Shown here one piece after another: positions 7,413 through 15,682 of a DNA stretch of 37,356 nucleotides. The stretch covers positions 1-37,356 of the forward strand of contig DBTV01000003.1 of the NCBI GenBank assembly GCA_002307235.1. The letters are read 5' to 3'. The notes under the pieces were generated by a model. The model did no database searches and was not told the DNA's origin. It was given only the letters and a program-made list of their open reading frames with translations. The position numbers and the translations under genes were made by a program. Position 1 is the first letter of the stretch; each line of letters starts with the position of its first letter. This stretch comes from Acidobacteriaceae bacterium UBA1307. GTDB taxonomy: Bacteria; Acidobacteriota; Terriglobia; Terriglobales; Acidobacteriaceae.

Positions 7413-8138
7413 CTATTCGGGCAGCAACACACGGGTCCAGTCCGTCGCAGAATCCACCCAGACGTCGGGGCGGTTTTCAAGCAGTGTCTGCGGACCAAAA
7501 CCGAAGGCGCAGCCCAGGCTCCAGGTGCCCGCGTTGCGCGCCACCTGCACATCGCCCTTGCTGTCGCCGATCATCACCGTCGCCTTGGGGTCAGCACCAG
7601 CCTCGGCCATCAACGCGCGCAGACCCTCGGGATCGGGCTTGCGGGTTTTGAAGGTATCCCCGCCGTAGATGCGCATGAAATATTTGTCGATGCCCAGCGC
7701 ACGGCAGATGCCCAACGAATGTTTCTCCGGCTTGTTGGTACAGATGGCCAGCGTTTTCTTTCTGGCTCCTGGCTTTTTTCCTGCCGTGTAAATTGCCTCG
7801 AGCGCCGCGAGTGCGCCCGGATATAGTTGGGTGTTTTCGAGCATGTGCCGCTCGTAGCAGGGCAGAAAGTATGCAAGCGCGCGATCAAAGAGCGCGGCAT
7901 CGACGGCATCCGGCTCGACATTCGCGATGCGGCCGAGCGAACGGCGCAGCAACAGCGGCACGCCATTGCCGACAAAGCCGGCGATCACCGCGTCGGGCAG
8001 CGCGGCAAGGCGCAGCTCGCCCAGCGTTTCGTTGACGCTGTTGGCAAGGTCCTGCGTGGAGTCGACCATGGTGCCGTCCAGGTCGAAGACGTACAGCTCT
8101 AGCGAAGCATGCGGAATAGGCTCAAAAACGCGAATCAT
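7413..8138 (-). CDS. gph: HAD-superfamily phosphatase, phosphoglycolate phosphatase-like
   Basis: A protein of 241 residues with all four HAD motifs. Motif I is VFDLDGTMVDS with the nucleophilic Asp. Motif II is the Thr in ICTNKP. Motif III is the Lys in TRKPDPEGL. Motif IV is MIGDSKGDVQVARNAG. The helical cap between motifs I and II is of the Gph type (C1 cap). The likely substrate is 2-phosphoglycolate, formed during DNA repair and oxygenase side reactions, but related enzymes act on other small phosphoesters. ATG 8138 is preferred. It lacks a ribosome-binding site, but TACAAT sits six bases upstream, compatible with a leaderless transcript. The mmuM-like gene follows closely. Confidence 0.85.
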   Translation of the reverse strand: MIRVFEPIPHASLELYVFDLDGTMVDSTQDLANSVNETLGELRLAALPDAVIAGFVGNGVPLLLRRSLGRIANVEPDAVDAALFDRALAYFLPCYERHMLENTQLYPGALAALEAIYTAGKKPGARKKTLAICTNKPEKHSLGICRALGIDKYFMRIYGGDTFKTRKPDPEGLRALMAEAGADPKATVMIGDSKGDVQVARNAGTWSLGCAFGFGPQTLLENRPDVWVDSATDWTRVLLPE

Positions 8139-8144
8139 AGTTTG

Positions 8145-8150
8145 ATTGTA
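8145..8150 (-). promoter_or_regulatory. Putative -10 box of the gph gene (leaderless)
   Basis: The minus strand reads TACAAT, six bases, then the ATG at 8138. No Shine-Dalgarno and no obvious -35 box are visible. Confidence 0.4.
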
Positions 8151-8163
8151 GGACGGTGGGGAC

Positions 8164-8279
8164 CGAGGGACGTAGGGACCAGGGACTGAGGGACTAAAAC
8201 TGTGAAGCAAGCTCGGCCGAGGAGTTTTTATGCCTTTTATCCCCTACCACTCGAGGCCCTAGTCGTCCCTCAGTCCCTG
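8164..8279. repeat. AGGGAC tandem cluster and inverted repeat
   Basis: Four AGGGAC units separated by one or two bases occupy about 8166-8194. The 15-mer CAGGGACTGAGGGAC at 8180-8194 recurs inverted at 8265-8279. The string GGGACGTAGGGACCAGG (8167-8183) also has an exact inverted copy at 6465-6481. The segment lies between the gph start and the rel stop. It may act as a terminator or be a small interspersed repeat. Confidence 0.7.
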
Positions 8280-8282
8280 CCT

Positions 8283-10613
8283 TTACACCTTCTGCGTGCG
8301 CTGCACAACGCGGACACCCTTGACGCGGCGCAGGCCGAGCACGAGCCGCTTGAGCTGGCGCAGATCCTCTGCTTCGATAACGAACTCAATGGCGGCCTCG
8401 CCGTTGTCCGGGCGGGTTACCTCGACCGAACGAATATTGGTGTTCTCGTCGGAGATGACGGCGGTCAGTTCCTTCAACATGCCGGTGCGGTCGTCGCAGT
8501 AGACGATGACCTTGACCGGATAGCGCTGCACGCGGCCTGCCGCGCTTGCCGGAGCCGCCGACCACTCGACGGCGATGCGGCGATCGGCCTCGTAGAGCAG
8601 GTTCTGCACATTGGGACAGTTGCGCGCATGCACCGCGACGCCCTTGCCGCGCGTAACGTAGCCGACGATCTCTTCGCCGCGAATCGGATTGCAACAGCGG
8701 GCGCGGTAGACGAGCAGATCGTTCTGGCCTTCGACCTTGAGCGAGTCGTTGCCGGTGAGCCGCAGCTTGCGCTCGCTCTCCATGGCCTGCGCCTCGGCCG
8801 ATGGCTTGATCTCGGGCTCGGGATCGGCCTGCGCGTCGCAACCCGGCGCGAGTTTGACCAGCACCTGATGGGCGGAGTTTTTGCCGAGACCAAGCGCGGC
8901 CAGCAGATCGGAGGCCGTCGCCACGCCATACTCGCCTGCCAGCCGGCTCAGATCCTGATCGGTGATCAGACTGAGCGGCACCTTGTATTTGCGGGCCTCG
9001 CGGTCAAGCAGCTTGCGGCCGATTTCGACGGCGCGGCGGCGCTGATCCTCGTTGAGCCAGTGCTTGATCTTGTTGCGGGCGCGCGGGCTTTTGACGAAGG
9101 TCAGCCAGTCGCGGCTCGGCTTGTGCTCTTTCTGCGTGACAATCGAAACAATGTCGCCGGTCTTGAGCTTGGTGCGCAGCGGCACCATGCGGCCGTTGAC
9201 CTTGGCACCGACGCAGGTGTGGCCCACCTCGGTGTGAATCGTATAGGCAAAATCAATCGGCGTGCTGCCGGCCGGAACCACCACCACCTTGCCCTTCGGC
9301 GTGAAGGTGTAGACCTCATCCGGGTAGAGATCCATCTTCAGGCTCGAGAGGAACTCGTTGGGGTCGGTCATCTCCTTCTGCCACTCGACGAGCTGGCGAA
9401 TCCAGTTGAGCCGCTCCTCATCGCGCGCGGTCATGGCGTTCTCGCCGCCAGCCTTGTACTTCCAGTGCGCGGCGATGCCTTCTTCGGCGATCCGGTGCAT
9501 CTCCTCAGTGCGAATCTGCACCTCGAACTGCAAGCCGCCCTCGCCCATCACCGTCGTGTGCAGCGACCGGTAGTGGTTGGCGCGGGGAATGGCGATGAAG
9601 TCCTTGATGCGCCCGGGCACCGGCGGCCAGAGTGTGTGAATCATGCCGAAGACCGCGTAACAGGCCGAGACATCCTGCGTGATGATGCGGATGGCCAGAA
9701 AGTCATAGACCTGATCGAAGGAGATCTTCTGCCGCTCGAGCTTCTGATAGATGGAATAGAGCCGCTTGATGCGCCACTCGACGCGCGCCTCGATGCCGTT
9801 CTCGCGGAGCTGATCGACGATGGCGTCCTCGACGGTGCGCATGAACTGCTCGCCATCGGCACGGCGGGCCTCGACGGCGGCCGAAACCTGCTCGTAGGCC
9901 ACCGGATCGGTATAGCGAAAGGCCAGATCTTCCAGCTCGCCGCGCACCTTGCCCATGCCCAGCCGGTGAGCCAGCGGCGCGTAGATGTCCATCGTCTCGC
10001 GGGCAATCGCCTCTTGCCGCTCGGGCTTGAGGTGCTGCAACGTGCGCATGTTGTGCAGCCGGTCGGCCAGCTTGATGAGCACCACGCGCACATCTTCAAC
10101 CATGGCCAGCAGCATCTTGCGGACGTTTTCCGCCTGCCGGTCCTCACGATTGGCGAACTGAATCTTGTCGATCTTGGTGACGCCTTCGACGATGTGCGCC
10201 ACCTGATCGCCGAAGCGAACGGCAATCTCGTCGCTGGTGGCCGGAGTGTCCTCGACGGCATCGTGCAGCAGACCGGCGGAGATGGCCGTCGCGTCCATCT
10301 TCATCTCGGCAAGAATCTCGGCAACCTTGAGCGGATGAATGATGTAGGGCTCGCCCGAGGCGCGGCGCTGGTCCAGATGATGCTGAACGCAAAAATCCCA
10401 GGCGCGGCGAATCAGCGACACATCCTCGTTGGGACGGTTGGCCTGTACGCGGGCCACCATCTCTTCAAAGCGCTGGTTGATACCTTCAAGTTCTTCGGGA
10501 GCAAGCGAATGCGGCGTGGAGGCGGCGGCAGAGGCCTGCTTCGCAACTCCGGCCGCAGTGGCCGGTGCGGTCTTCGGAGATGCTTCCGGTGCGCTCTGAC
10601 GGACGGTCGCCAT
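8283..10613 (-). CDS. rel: Bifunctional (p)ppGpp synthetase/hydrolase Rel
   Basis: A protein of 776 residues with the full RelA/SpoT domain order. An Ala-rich tail of about 40 residues comes first. The HD hydrolase domain (about 60-210) keeps the LLHDAVEDT motif (His117, Asp118, Glu121, Asp122), so hydrolase activity is expected. The synthetase domain (about 255-400) has YDFLAIRIIT, the YRSLHTTV nucleotide-stacking region and the catalytic EVQIRT. A TGS domain follows (VYTFTPKGKVVVVPAGSTP). Later come a zinc-finger-like region with CCNPIRG and a C-terminal ACT domain (about 700-776). It makes and degrades the starvation alarmone. The gene is divergent from the rlmI-like gene with 64 bp between start codons. 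A TATAAT lies five bases from the ATG. Confidence 0.96.
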   Translation of the reverse strand: MATVRQSAPEASPKTAPATAAGVAKQASAAASTPHSLAPEELEGINQRFEEMVARVQANRPNEDVSLIRRAWDFCVQHHLDQRRASGEPYIIHPLKVAEILAEMKMDATAISAGLLHDAVEDTPATSDEIAVRFGDQVAHIVEGVTKIDKIQFANREDRQAENVRKMLLAMVEDVRVVLIKLADRLHNMRTLQHLKPERQEAIARETMDIYAPLAHRLGMGKVRGELEDLAFRYTDPVAYEQVSAAVEARRADGEQFMRTVEDAIVDQLRENGIEARVEWRIKRLYSIYQKLERQKISFDQVYDFLAIRIITQDVSACYAVFGMIHTLWPPVPGRIKDFIAIPRANHYRSLHTTVMGEGGLQFEVQIRTEEMHRIAEEGIAAHWKYKAGGENAMTARDEERLNWIRQLVEWQKEMTDPNEFLSSLKMDLYPDEVYTFTPKGKVVVVPAGSTPIDFAYTIHTEVGHTCVGAKVNGRMVPLRTKLKTGDIVSIVTQKEHKPSRDWLTFVKSPRARNKIKHWLNEDQRRRAVEIGRKLLDREARKYKVPLSLITDQDLSRLAGEYGVATASDLLAALGLGKNSAHQVLVKLAPGCDAQADPEPEIKPSAEAQAMESERKLRLTGNDSLKVEGQNDLLVYRARCCNPIRGEEIVGYVTRGKGVAVHARNCPNVQNLLYEADRRIAVEWSAAPASAAGRVQRYPVKVIVYCDDRTGMLKELTAVISDENTNIRSVEVTRPDNGEAAIEFVIEAEDLRQLKRLVLGLRRVKGVRVVQRTQKV

Positions 10614-10618
10614 ACTTC

Positions 10619-10624
10619 ATTATA
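10619..10624 (-). promoter_or_regulatory. Putative -10 box of rel (leaderless)
   Basis: The minus strand reads TATAAT, five bases, then ATG at 10613. A start of transcription at or next to the initiation codon is implied. No Shine-Dalgarno is visible. Confidence 0.45.
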
Positions 10625-10665
10625 GGGCGATCAAAGGTTTTCGCCGCAGAAACTGAAACCACGCT

Positions 10666-10671
10666 TACACT
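10666..10671 (+). promoter_or_regulatory. Putative -10 box of the rlmI-like gene (leaderless)
   Basis: TACACT is followed by six bases (GAAACT) and the ATG at 10678. No Shine-Dalgarno is present. It is divergent from the rel promoter in the same 64-bp gap. Confidence 0.4.
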
Positions 10672-10677
10672 GAAACT

Positions 10678-12390
10678 ATGGCGAAAGAACGAGCTTCAAA
10701 ATCGGAATCAGGACGCACGCGCAAGGCACCCTCTTTTGCGTCGTCCTCCCCCAAGCAGCACAAAACCCCGTTCGCGGGCACACCACGGCAGGAGAAACCG
10801 CGCAAAGCCTCGGCCAAGCCCGCCAAGCATGCCGCCCGGCACGCCGCGCAACAAGCCGCCGAACGCTCGGCAAAACGCGCCGCGGCCCGCACGGCCAAGC
10901 GCGCAACGGCCAAGCCCGAGGCGCAGCCCGCGACCAAGCCCGCGGCAAAGCTCATCGCCAAGCCGTTGCCGAAGTTCGTCGCCAAACCCGCGGCAAAGCC
11001 CGCACCAATACCGGTCACAAAGGCTGTCGCAAGGCCCAGCGCCAACACCGCGCCTGCCGCGCCAGCGGTGACCAAGCCCGTTGCGCCGACCGAGGCCAAG
11101 CCCGGCGCCAAGGCTGCGGCAAAGACTGCACCCAAGCCGGTCGCGGCCATCGCTTCGGCCGGAGTCGACCTGGGCGCGCGCATCAGCCGCCGCGCCGCCG
11201 ACCGTCTGCGCCAGGGCTACTCCTGGGTCTACGCCTCCGACGTCGAGGCGCTCTCGCTGCATGAGGGCGAGCCCGCGCCCGCACTGCTGCCCGTCGCCGA
11301 CAATCGCGGACTGCTTTTGGGCACGGCGCTCTACAGCCCCACCTCGCAGATTGCTCTGCGCATGGTTGCCCGCACCGCGCTCGACGAGGCCGCCTGGCTG
11401 GCGCTGTTTGAAGAACGGCTGCGCCGCGCCATTGCCCGCCGCAAGCCGCTGCTCGACAAAAACAACGACGCCTGCCGTCTGGTCTTCAGCGAGGCCGACG
11501 AGTTGCCCGGACTGATCATCGACCAGTACGGCCCGCTCTCCATTGTGCAGCTTGTCGCCAAGGGACTCGATAACGCAGAGATCCGCGCGCTCGTCGTCCG
11601 CGTGCTGCGCGAAGAGATTGCACCGAAGGCCATCTACGAGCGACCCGACCCGCGCATGCGCGAGCTGGAGGGGCTGGCCGCGCCCGCCACCGAGGCGCTC
11701 TGGCCGGCCCGCACCACGGCCAAATCCTCCGTGGCCGAGTTCCACGTCAACGGCCTCGCGCTGCAGTTCGACGCCAACTCCGGGCAAAAGACCGGCGCCT
11801 TCCTTGACCAGCGGGCCAACTACGCCGCCGTGGCCGAGTGGGCCAAGCGCCTGGGCACCACCGGCCGCGCCCTCGACGTCTGCACCTACCAGGGCGGCTT
11901 CGCGCTGCATCTGGCGCGGTTCTGCAAACAGGTGACCGGCATCGACGCCTCGCATGCCTCGCTCGAAGTGGCGGAAAAGAACCTCGCCGCCAACCGCGCG
12001 CTGCTTACCGCCGAGGTTGACTGGGTTGCCGCCGACGCCTTTGACCTTTTGCGCGACTGGTCCGACGCCAAGGAGGTCTTCGACACCATCGTGCTCGATC
12101 CTCCGGCCTTCGCCAAAACCAAACGCGCCGTCGAAAGCGCTCTGCGTGGCTACAAGGAACTGAACCTGCGCGCGCTGCGGATGCTGCGCCCGGGCGGCCT
12201 GCTGGCCACCTTCTCCTGCTCGCACCACGTCAGTTGGGCTGACCTTGAAGCGACGGTGGCCTCGGCCGCTGCCGACGCCGGACGGCGCGTGCGCCTCGTC
12301 GAGCGCCGCGGTCCCTCGCCCGACCACCCGGTCGTCTTCAATCTGCCCGAGAGCGAGTACTTGAAGTGCCTGCTGCTCGAGGTCGAGTAA
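10678..12390 (+). CDS. rlmI: Class I SAM-dependent rRNA methyltransferase, RlmI-like, with a basic low-complexity N-terminal tail
   Basis: A protein of 570 residues. Residues 1-160 are a low-complexity tail rich in Ala, Lys and Pro with repeated AKPA-type units, similar to histone H1 tails. From GVDLGARISRR (residue 162) a PUA-like RNA-binding domain follows (RQGYSWVYASDVE). Then come an RlmI-type central domain (LPGLIIDQYG) and a Rossmann methyltransferase domain with DANSGQKTGAFLDQR, the SAM-binding CTYQGGFALHLA, the catalytic-loop DPPAFAK and CSHH. The family methylates a cytosine of 23S rRNA at C5. Typical members have about 390-400 residues, so the tail is an addition. It is followed by a terminator and stands alone. 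Enzyme class is secure; the exact rRNA position is inferred. Confidence 0.88.
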   Translation: MAKERASKSESGRTRKAPSFASSSPKQHKTPFAGTPRQEKPRKASAKPAKHAARHAAQQAAERSAKRAAARTAKRATAKPEAQPATKPAAKLIAKPLPKFVAKPAAKPAPIPVTKAVARPSANTAPAAPAVTKPVAPTEAKPGAKAAAKTAPKPVAAIASAGVDLGARISRRAADRLRQGYSWVYASDVEALSLHEGEPAPALLPVADNRGLLLGTALYSPTSQIALRMVARTALDEAAWLALFEERLRRAIARRKPLLDKNNDACRLVFSEADELPGLIIDQYGPLSIVQLVAKGLDNAEIRALVVRVLREEIAPKAIYERPDPRMRELEGLAAPATEALWPARTTAKSSVAEFHVNGLALQFDANSGQKTGAFLDQRANYAAVAEWAKRLGTTGRALDVCTYQGGFALHLARFCKQVTGIDASHASLEVAEKNLAANRALLTAEVDWVAADAFDLLRDWSDAKEVFDTIVLDPPAFAKTKRAVESALRGYKELNLRALRMLRPGGLLATFSCSHHVSWADLEATVASAAADAGRRVRLVERRGPSPDHPVVFNLPESEYLKCLLLEVE

Positions 12391-12414
12391 CTTTTCTCCA
12401 TTTGCAAAAAAAGG

Positions 12415-12440
12415 AGCCGCGTCCCCAAGGGGATGCGGCT
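12415..12440 (+). terminator. Hairpin terminator after the rlmI-like gene
   Basis: The arms AGCCGCGTCCCC (12415-12426) and GGGGATGCGGCT (12429-12440) pair with one G-U. Only a short T stretch follows directly, so termination strength is uncertain. Confidence 0.65.
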
Positions 12441-12544
12441 CTTCGCATTGTTGAGGAGTTTTTTAGAACTTTCTTCTTAGCGCATTTTCGGAATACACGT
12501 AGACCGAAAAAGCTATACTCCCGCGTGTTCGGTTGCACGCATGG

Positions 12545-13729
12545 TTAGGTCGTCTGCGGCGCGCCGAAGAGAAACGAGCGCATCCGCCCCAGCCAGCCAC
12601 GCTGTTCCGCGCCTGGTGCCACCGCCGGACGATAGGCCAAGGCCGTCGAACCGGCCGCGGCAGCATCGGAGGCGGCGTAATGCGCGGGCTCATAGGCGGC
12701 CTCGGCGGGCGCTGCCGTCGAACGGATCTGCGCCACAGCCGCCTTCACCTGTGCCCGCAGCCCCTCCACCTCGAAGATGCAGGAACGCAGGTAGGCGGAG
12801 ACCGTCATTCCGGCCTCGGCCGCGCGGCCACGCAACTGCTCGCACTCGGCGGCGCTCATGCGGATGGTGATGCTGGCGTTTTTGACCGCAACCAGCCCTC
12901 TCGGGGCCAGCGCGCCCGACAAGGGGCGTTCGATGCGCGACGTCGCCCGCGAATCCATCCGCTGCGGCTCGGGCGCTTCAATCTCCGGGTTCAACACCGA
13001 CTCGATGGTTCCGGCAAAGGTGCAGGCCTCGCTCGGCGCGGCTTCCATGCGGCGCGCCGTCTGCGGACGCGCGGCCACGCGACGCACCGTGGGCGACTCG
13101 GCCGGACTCAGCTTTTCCAGCTTGGGTGCCGTGCGCGGCACAGGACGCGCGTGAATGCTGGGCCGCTGCGCGGCGGCCGCCCGTTGCTCGGCAATCTTTT
13201 CGGCAAGCAGGGTACGCAGGCGCTCGGCCGAGCTCTGCGGTGCCGTCGGCATAGGTTCAGGTTCAGGTTCAGGCTCGGGCTCGAGCTTTCCGGCCAACGG
13301 ACGTTTGATCCACTGGCGGCTCGCCGGTGGTTCGTCGTAGCTGTAGCTGGTGTGGACCGCCCCGTTGTAGTCCTCGACCGGCTCCGGCTCCGTGTTGCGC
13401 CCAAGCGCGGCAATCGCCTGTTGCAGGGCGGCGCGCACGCTGGCCGCCGAATCGGTCTCGGCGATCTGCTCCGGCTCTTCCGCCGGGCTGGCGCGGCGCG
13501 CGGCAGGCCGTGGCGCCCGTCGCGGCGGCTTTTGCGCCTCTTGCTGCACGGGTTGCGGTTTTCTTGGAGTACGCAAAGCCTTTTCGTAACTGACCGAGGC
13601 TAATTCATCCGCAGATACCCCTCCATTCCACGCCGCGGCATTTTTCTGCGCAGGCATGGCAAGAGCGGCGAGCAATCCCGCAAAGTCTGTGGGAGCGGAG
13701 GGGGACACGGATTCTGCTTTGGGCTGCAT
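12545..13729 (-). CDS. Ribbon-helix-helix domain protein with long Pro/Glu/Ala-rich region
   Basis: A protein of about 394 residues of unknown function. Most of it (residues 1-270) is low complexity: Pro/Arg/Ala-rich, with an EPEPEPEPEP run encoded by a GGTTCA/GGCTCG hexamer repeat at about 13254-13283. A compact domain at about 281-325 reads ASITIRMSAAECEQLRGRAA followed by EAGMTVSAYLRS, a ribbon-helix-helix of MobC/CopG type. The C-terminal 70 residues are Ala-rich and end in WLGRMRSFLFG. No relaxase or toxin gene is adjacent, so a plasmid-mobilisation or antitoxin role is not supported. ATG 13729 is chosen because TATGCT lies seven bases upstream; ATG 13741 and ATG 13765 are alternatives. 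It lies 117 bp downstream of the GAF-EAL gene. Confidence 0.68.
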   Translation of the reverse strand: MQPKAESVSPSAPTDFAGLLAALAMPAQKNAAAWNGGVSADELASVSYEKALRTPRKPQPVQQEAQKPPRRAPRPAARRASPAEEPEQIAETDSAASVRAALQQAIAALGRNTEPEPVEDYNGAVHTSYSYDEPPASRQWIKRPLAGKLEPEPEPEPEPMPTAPQSSAERLRTLLAEKIAEQRAAAAQRPSIHARPVPRTAPKLEKLSPAESPTVRRVAARPQTARRMEAAPSEACTFAGTIESVLNPEIEAPEPQRMDSRATSRIERPLSGALAPRGLVAVKNASITIRMSAAECEQLRGRAAEAGMTVSAYLRSCIFEVEGLRAQVKAAVAQIRSTAAPAEAAYEPAHYAASDAAAAGSTALAYRPAVAPGAEQRGWLGRMRSFLFGAPQTT

Positions 13730-13736
13730 ACGATGG

Positions 13737-13742
13737 AGCATA
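13737..13742 (-). promoter_or_regulatory. Putative -10 box of the ribbon-helix-helix gene
   Basis: The minus strand reads TATGCT, seven bases, then ATG 13729. If used, it would give a leaderless mRNA and fix that start codon. Support is weak. Confidence 0.3.
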
Positions 13743-13846
13743 CTGCGCCCTGGCCCGGAAATCATGAATGAAAGCCCATGAAGACGGCTCAAGATTCCCT
13801 GAACGGGAACGGCCGAAGTTCTTTCCTGCTTGCATTTTCTAATGTT

Positions 13847-15247
13847 TTAAGCAGCTTGTTCCGGGTCGGGAAGCAGCCGGCCCGGCATGCGCAGCAACTG
13901 GCTCATGGCCTCGGCCGGCAGGGGGCGCGAGAACAGATAGCCCTGGCCATAGCGGCAGCCCATCTCCCGCAGCAGAATAAACTGCTCGACGGTTTCGATG
14001 CCCTCGGCGACGACGTCCATGCCGAGCACGCGCGCCAACTCGATGATGGTGCGTACGATCTGCAACGGCTGGTCGCCATTGGTCATGCGTCCGACAAAGG
14101 AGCGATCGATCTTCAGCACGTCGAAGGGAAACGAGTGCAGGTAGTTCAGCGAGCTGTATCCGGTGCCAAAGTCATCCATCAACAGGCTGACGCCGAGGCG
14201 GCGCAGATTGCTCAGCACGCCGAAGGCCACATTGATGTCTGACATCAGGCTGGACTCGGTCATCTCGAGCCCGAGCAGGCGGCTGGGCACGCTGTGCTGG
14301 CTCAGCAACGCCTCCACATGGTCGGCCAGCCCCTCGCGCGAGAACTGGCGCGCCGACAGGTTGACACACACACGCGGGGAACCAAGATCGCTGTCCTGAT
14401 TCCACTTCTGCACCTGCTGGCAGGCCTCGGCGAGCACCCAGTCGCCGATGGGCAGAATCATGCCACTCTCTTCGGCCTGCGGAATGAACGCGCCTGGCGC
14501 GACAATACCGCGCTCCGGGTGCGGCCAGCGAATCAGGGCTTCGAGACCGGAGATCTTGCGCGTCACCAGATCGATCTCCGGCTGGTAGTACAAAACGAAC
14601 TCGTGCCGGTCGAGTGCCTTGCGCAGGTCCGACGAACGCGGCCAACTTCGCGGCGCGGCGCTGGGGATCGCGCGCACGCTCGGTTTGCTCACGCTCAGAT
14701 GGCGGCGCAACTTGCGCAGCTCAAGCTGACTGGCCACCATCTCGGCCAGATTCTCGAGCATGCGCAGCTCGTCGAGGGCCATCCGCCGCCGGGGCTGGCT
14801 GTTGAAGATGGTTAGCGCACCAAGAATGTAGCCATCGGAGGAACGGACAGGAACGCTGGCAAAGGAACGAACCTCAAGCCGACGCAGGTTGAGCACCGGA
14901 GCATCGAAGTGCGTGTCCTGGCCAATCTCGGGAACAATGATCGGTCCGCCTTCGGCCAGCACCATCTCAAAGATCGAGTTCTGGCGCGGCAGCTCGCGGA
15001 TCGACTCACCCCAGAAGGATTTGATCCAGATGCGGCTCTCATCGGCAAAGCCAAGCAGCACGGTGTCGGCGTGAAAGTACTCCGCGCAGAGACGGGTGAC
15101 GGCGTCGAAGCTCGACTCCGGTTCGGTATCGAGAATGCCGGTTGCCGAGAGCGCCGCAAGCCGCAGGTCTTCCTGCTCCCGATCAATCTTGCTGATTTGG
15201 ACCCCTACCTGTGGCATTGCACCGACCCAACGATCATCCCGCCGCAT
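13847..15247 (-). CDS. GAF-EAL cyclic-di-GMP phosphodiesterase
   Basis: A protein of about 466 residues. A GAF sensor domain (about 20-180) starts with REQEDLRLAALSATGILDT, typical of GAF proteins with that leader, and includes SFASVPV and GYILGALTIF. An EAL domain follows (about 215-455). Catalytic motifs are all present: LEALIRW (the EAL triplet), NLSARQF, LEMTES, DDFGTGYSSL, KIDRSFV, AEGIET and GYLFSRPLP. Cyclic-di-GMP hydrolysis to pGpG is therefore expected, gated by the GAF ligand. There is no GGDEF domain, no transmembrane segment and no signal peptide, so it should be cytosolic. The start is uncertain: ATG 15247 and ATG 15217 are both possible and neither has a clear ribosome-binding site. 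The open frame extends to 15439 but lacks homology there. Confidence 0.9.
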   Translation of the reverse strand: MRRDDRWVGAMPQVGVQISKIDREQEDLRLAALSATGILDTEPESSFDAVTRLCAEYFHADTVLLGFADESRIWIKSFWGESIRELPRQNSIFEMVLAEGGPIIVPEIGQDTHFDAPVLNLRRLEVRSFASVPVRSSDGYILGALTIFNSQPRRRMALDELRMLENLAEMVASQLELRKLRRHLSVSKPSVRAIPSAAPRSWPRSSDLRKALDRHEFVLYYQPEIDLVTRKISGLEALIRWPHPERGIVAPGAFIPQAEESGMILPIGDWVLAEACQQVQKWNQDSDLGSPRVCVNLSARQFSREGLADHVEALLSQHSVPSRLLGLEMTESSLMSDINVAFGVLSNLRRLGVSLLMDDFGTGYSSLNYLHSFPFDVLKIDRSFVGRMTNGDQPLQIVRTIIELARVLGMDVVAEGIETVEQFILLREMGCRYGQGYLFSRPLPAEAMSQLLRMPGRLLPDPEQAA

Positions 15248-15682
15248 CGCGCGCACCGGAGGATCCACGTATCGCCCTCTCGAAGACGCGCTCTGTCTGT
15301 GCTTCGCAAGGAGCCCTGAAAGCCAAGCCACCCTGCATGCGTACTTCGGGAAGAGCTTCAGCTTGTGCGAAACCACCCGAAGGGATGTTTCCGCATTTTC
15401 TGGTTGTGCTCCCCGTGCTGCCCGAGAGCCCGTTTGCAAAAAACCGACACGACCGCACCGACTGCAGTCAGCTATCTTTCCTTATCGGAAAAGAAACGGG
15501 ACGCTTGAGTGCGGGAAGGTATTTATCGCGGTATTTTTTTAAAACTACCGTGATGCTCTTTTCATGTTCCTCTCACTTCGCATCTACATTTGGCGCATGA
15601 AATCACATTCATACGCGCTCCGGACGCACAAGCTTCGGAAGAGTCCAAGCAACGGGCCCCTCGGCCCGCTAAAATTAAAGCA
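15248..15682. other. Divergent intergenic region upstream of EAL and murJ genes
   Basis: This 435-bp region contains the promoters of two divergent genes. It includes an AT-rich stretch near 15520-15600. Frames extending into it from both genes show no domain similarity. No RNA gene is recognised. Confidence 0.5.
15670..15675 (+). promoter_or_regulatory. Putative -10 box of murJ (leaderless)
   Basis: TAAAAT is followed by seven bases and GTG 15683, which is the start that best fits MurJ family length. No Shine-Dalgarno is present at that GTG. Confidence 0.35.

Noticed and set aside
8202..10625. An 807-codon open frame on the plus strand opposite rel.
   Set aside because: It is the mirror of a high-GC gene. 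The minus strand encodes a complete Rel protein with all motifs, while this frame has no recognisable domain.
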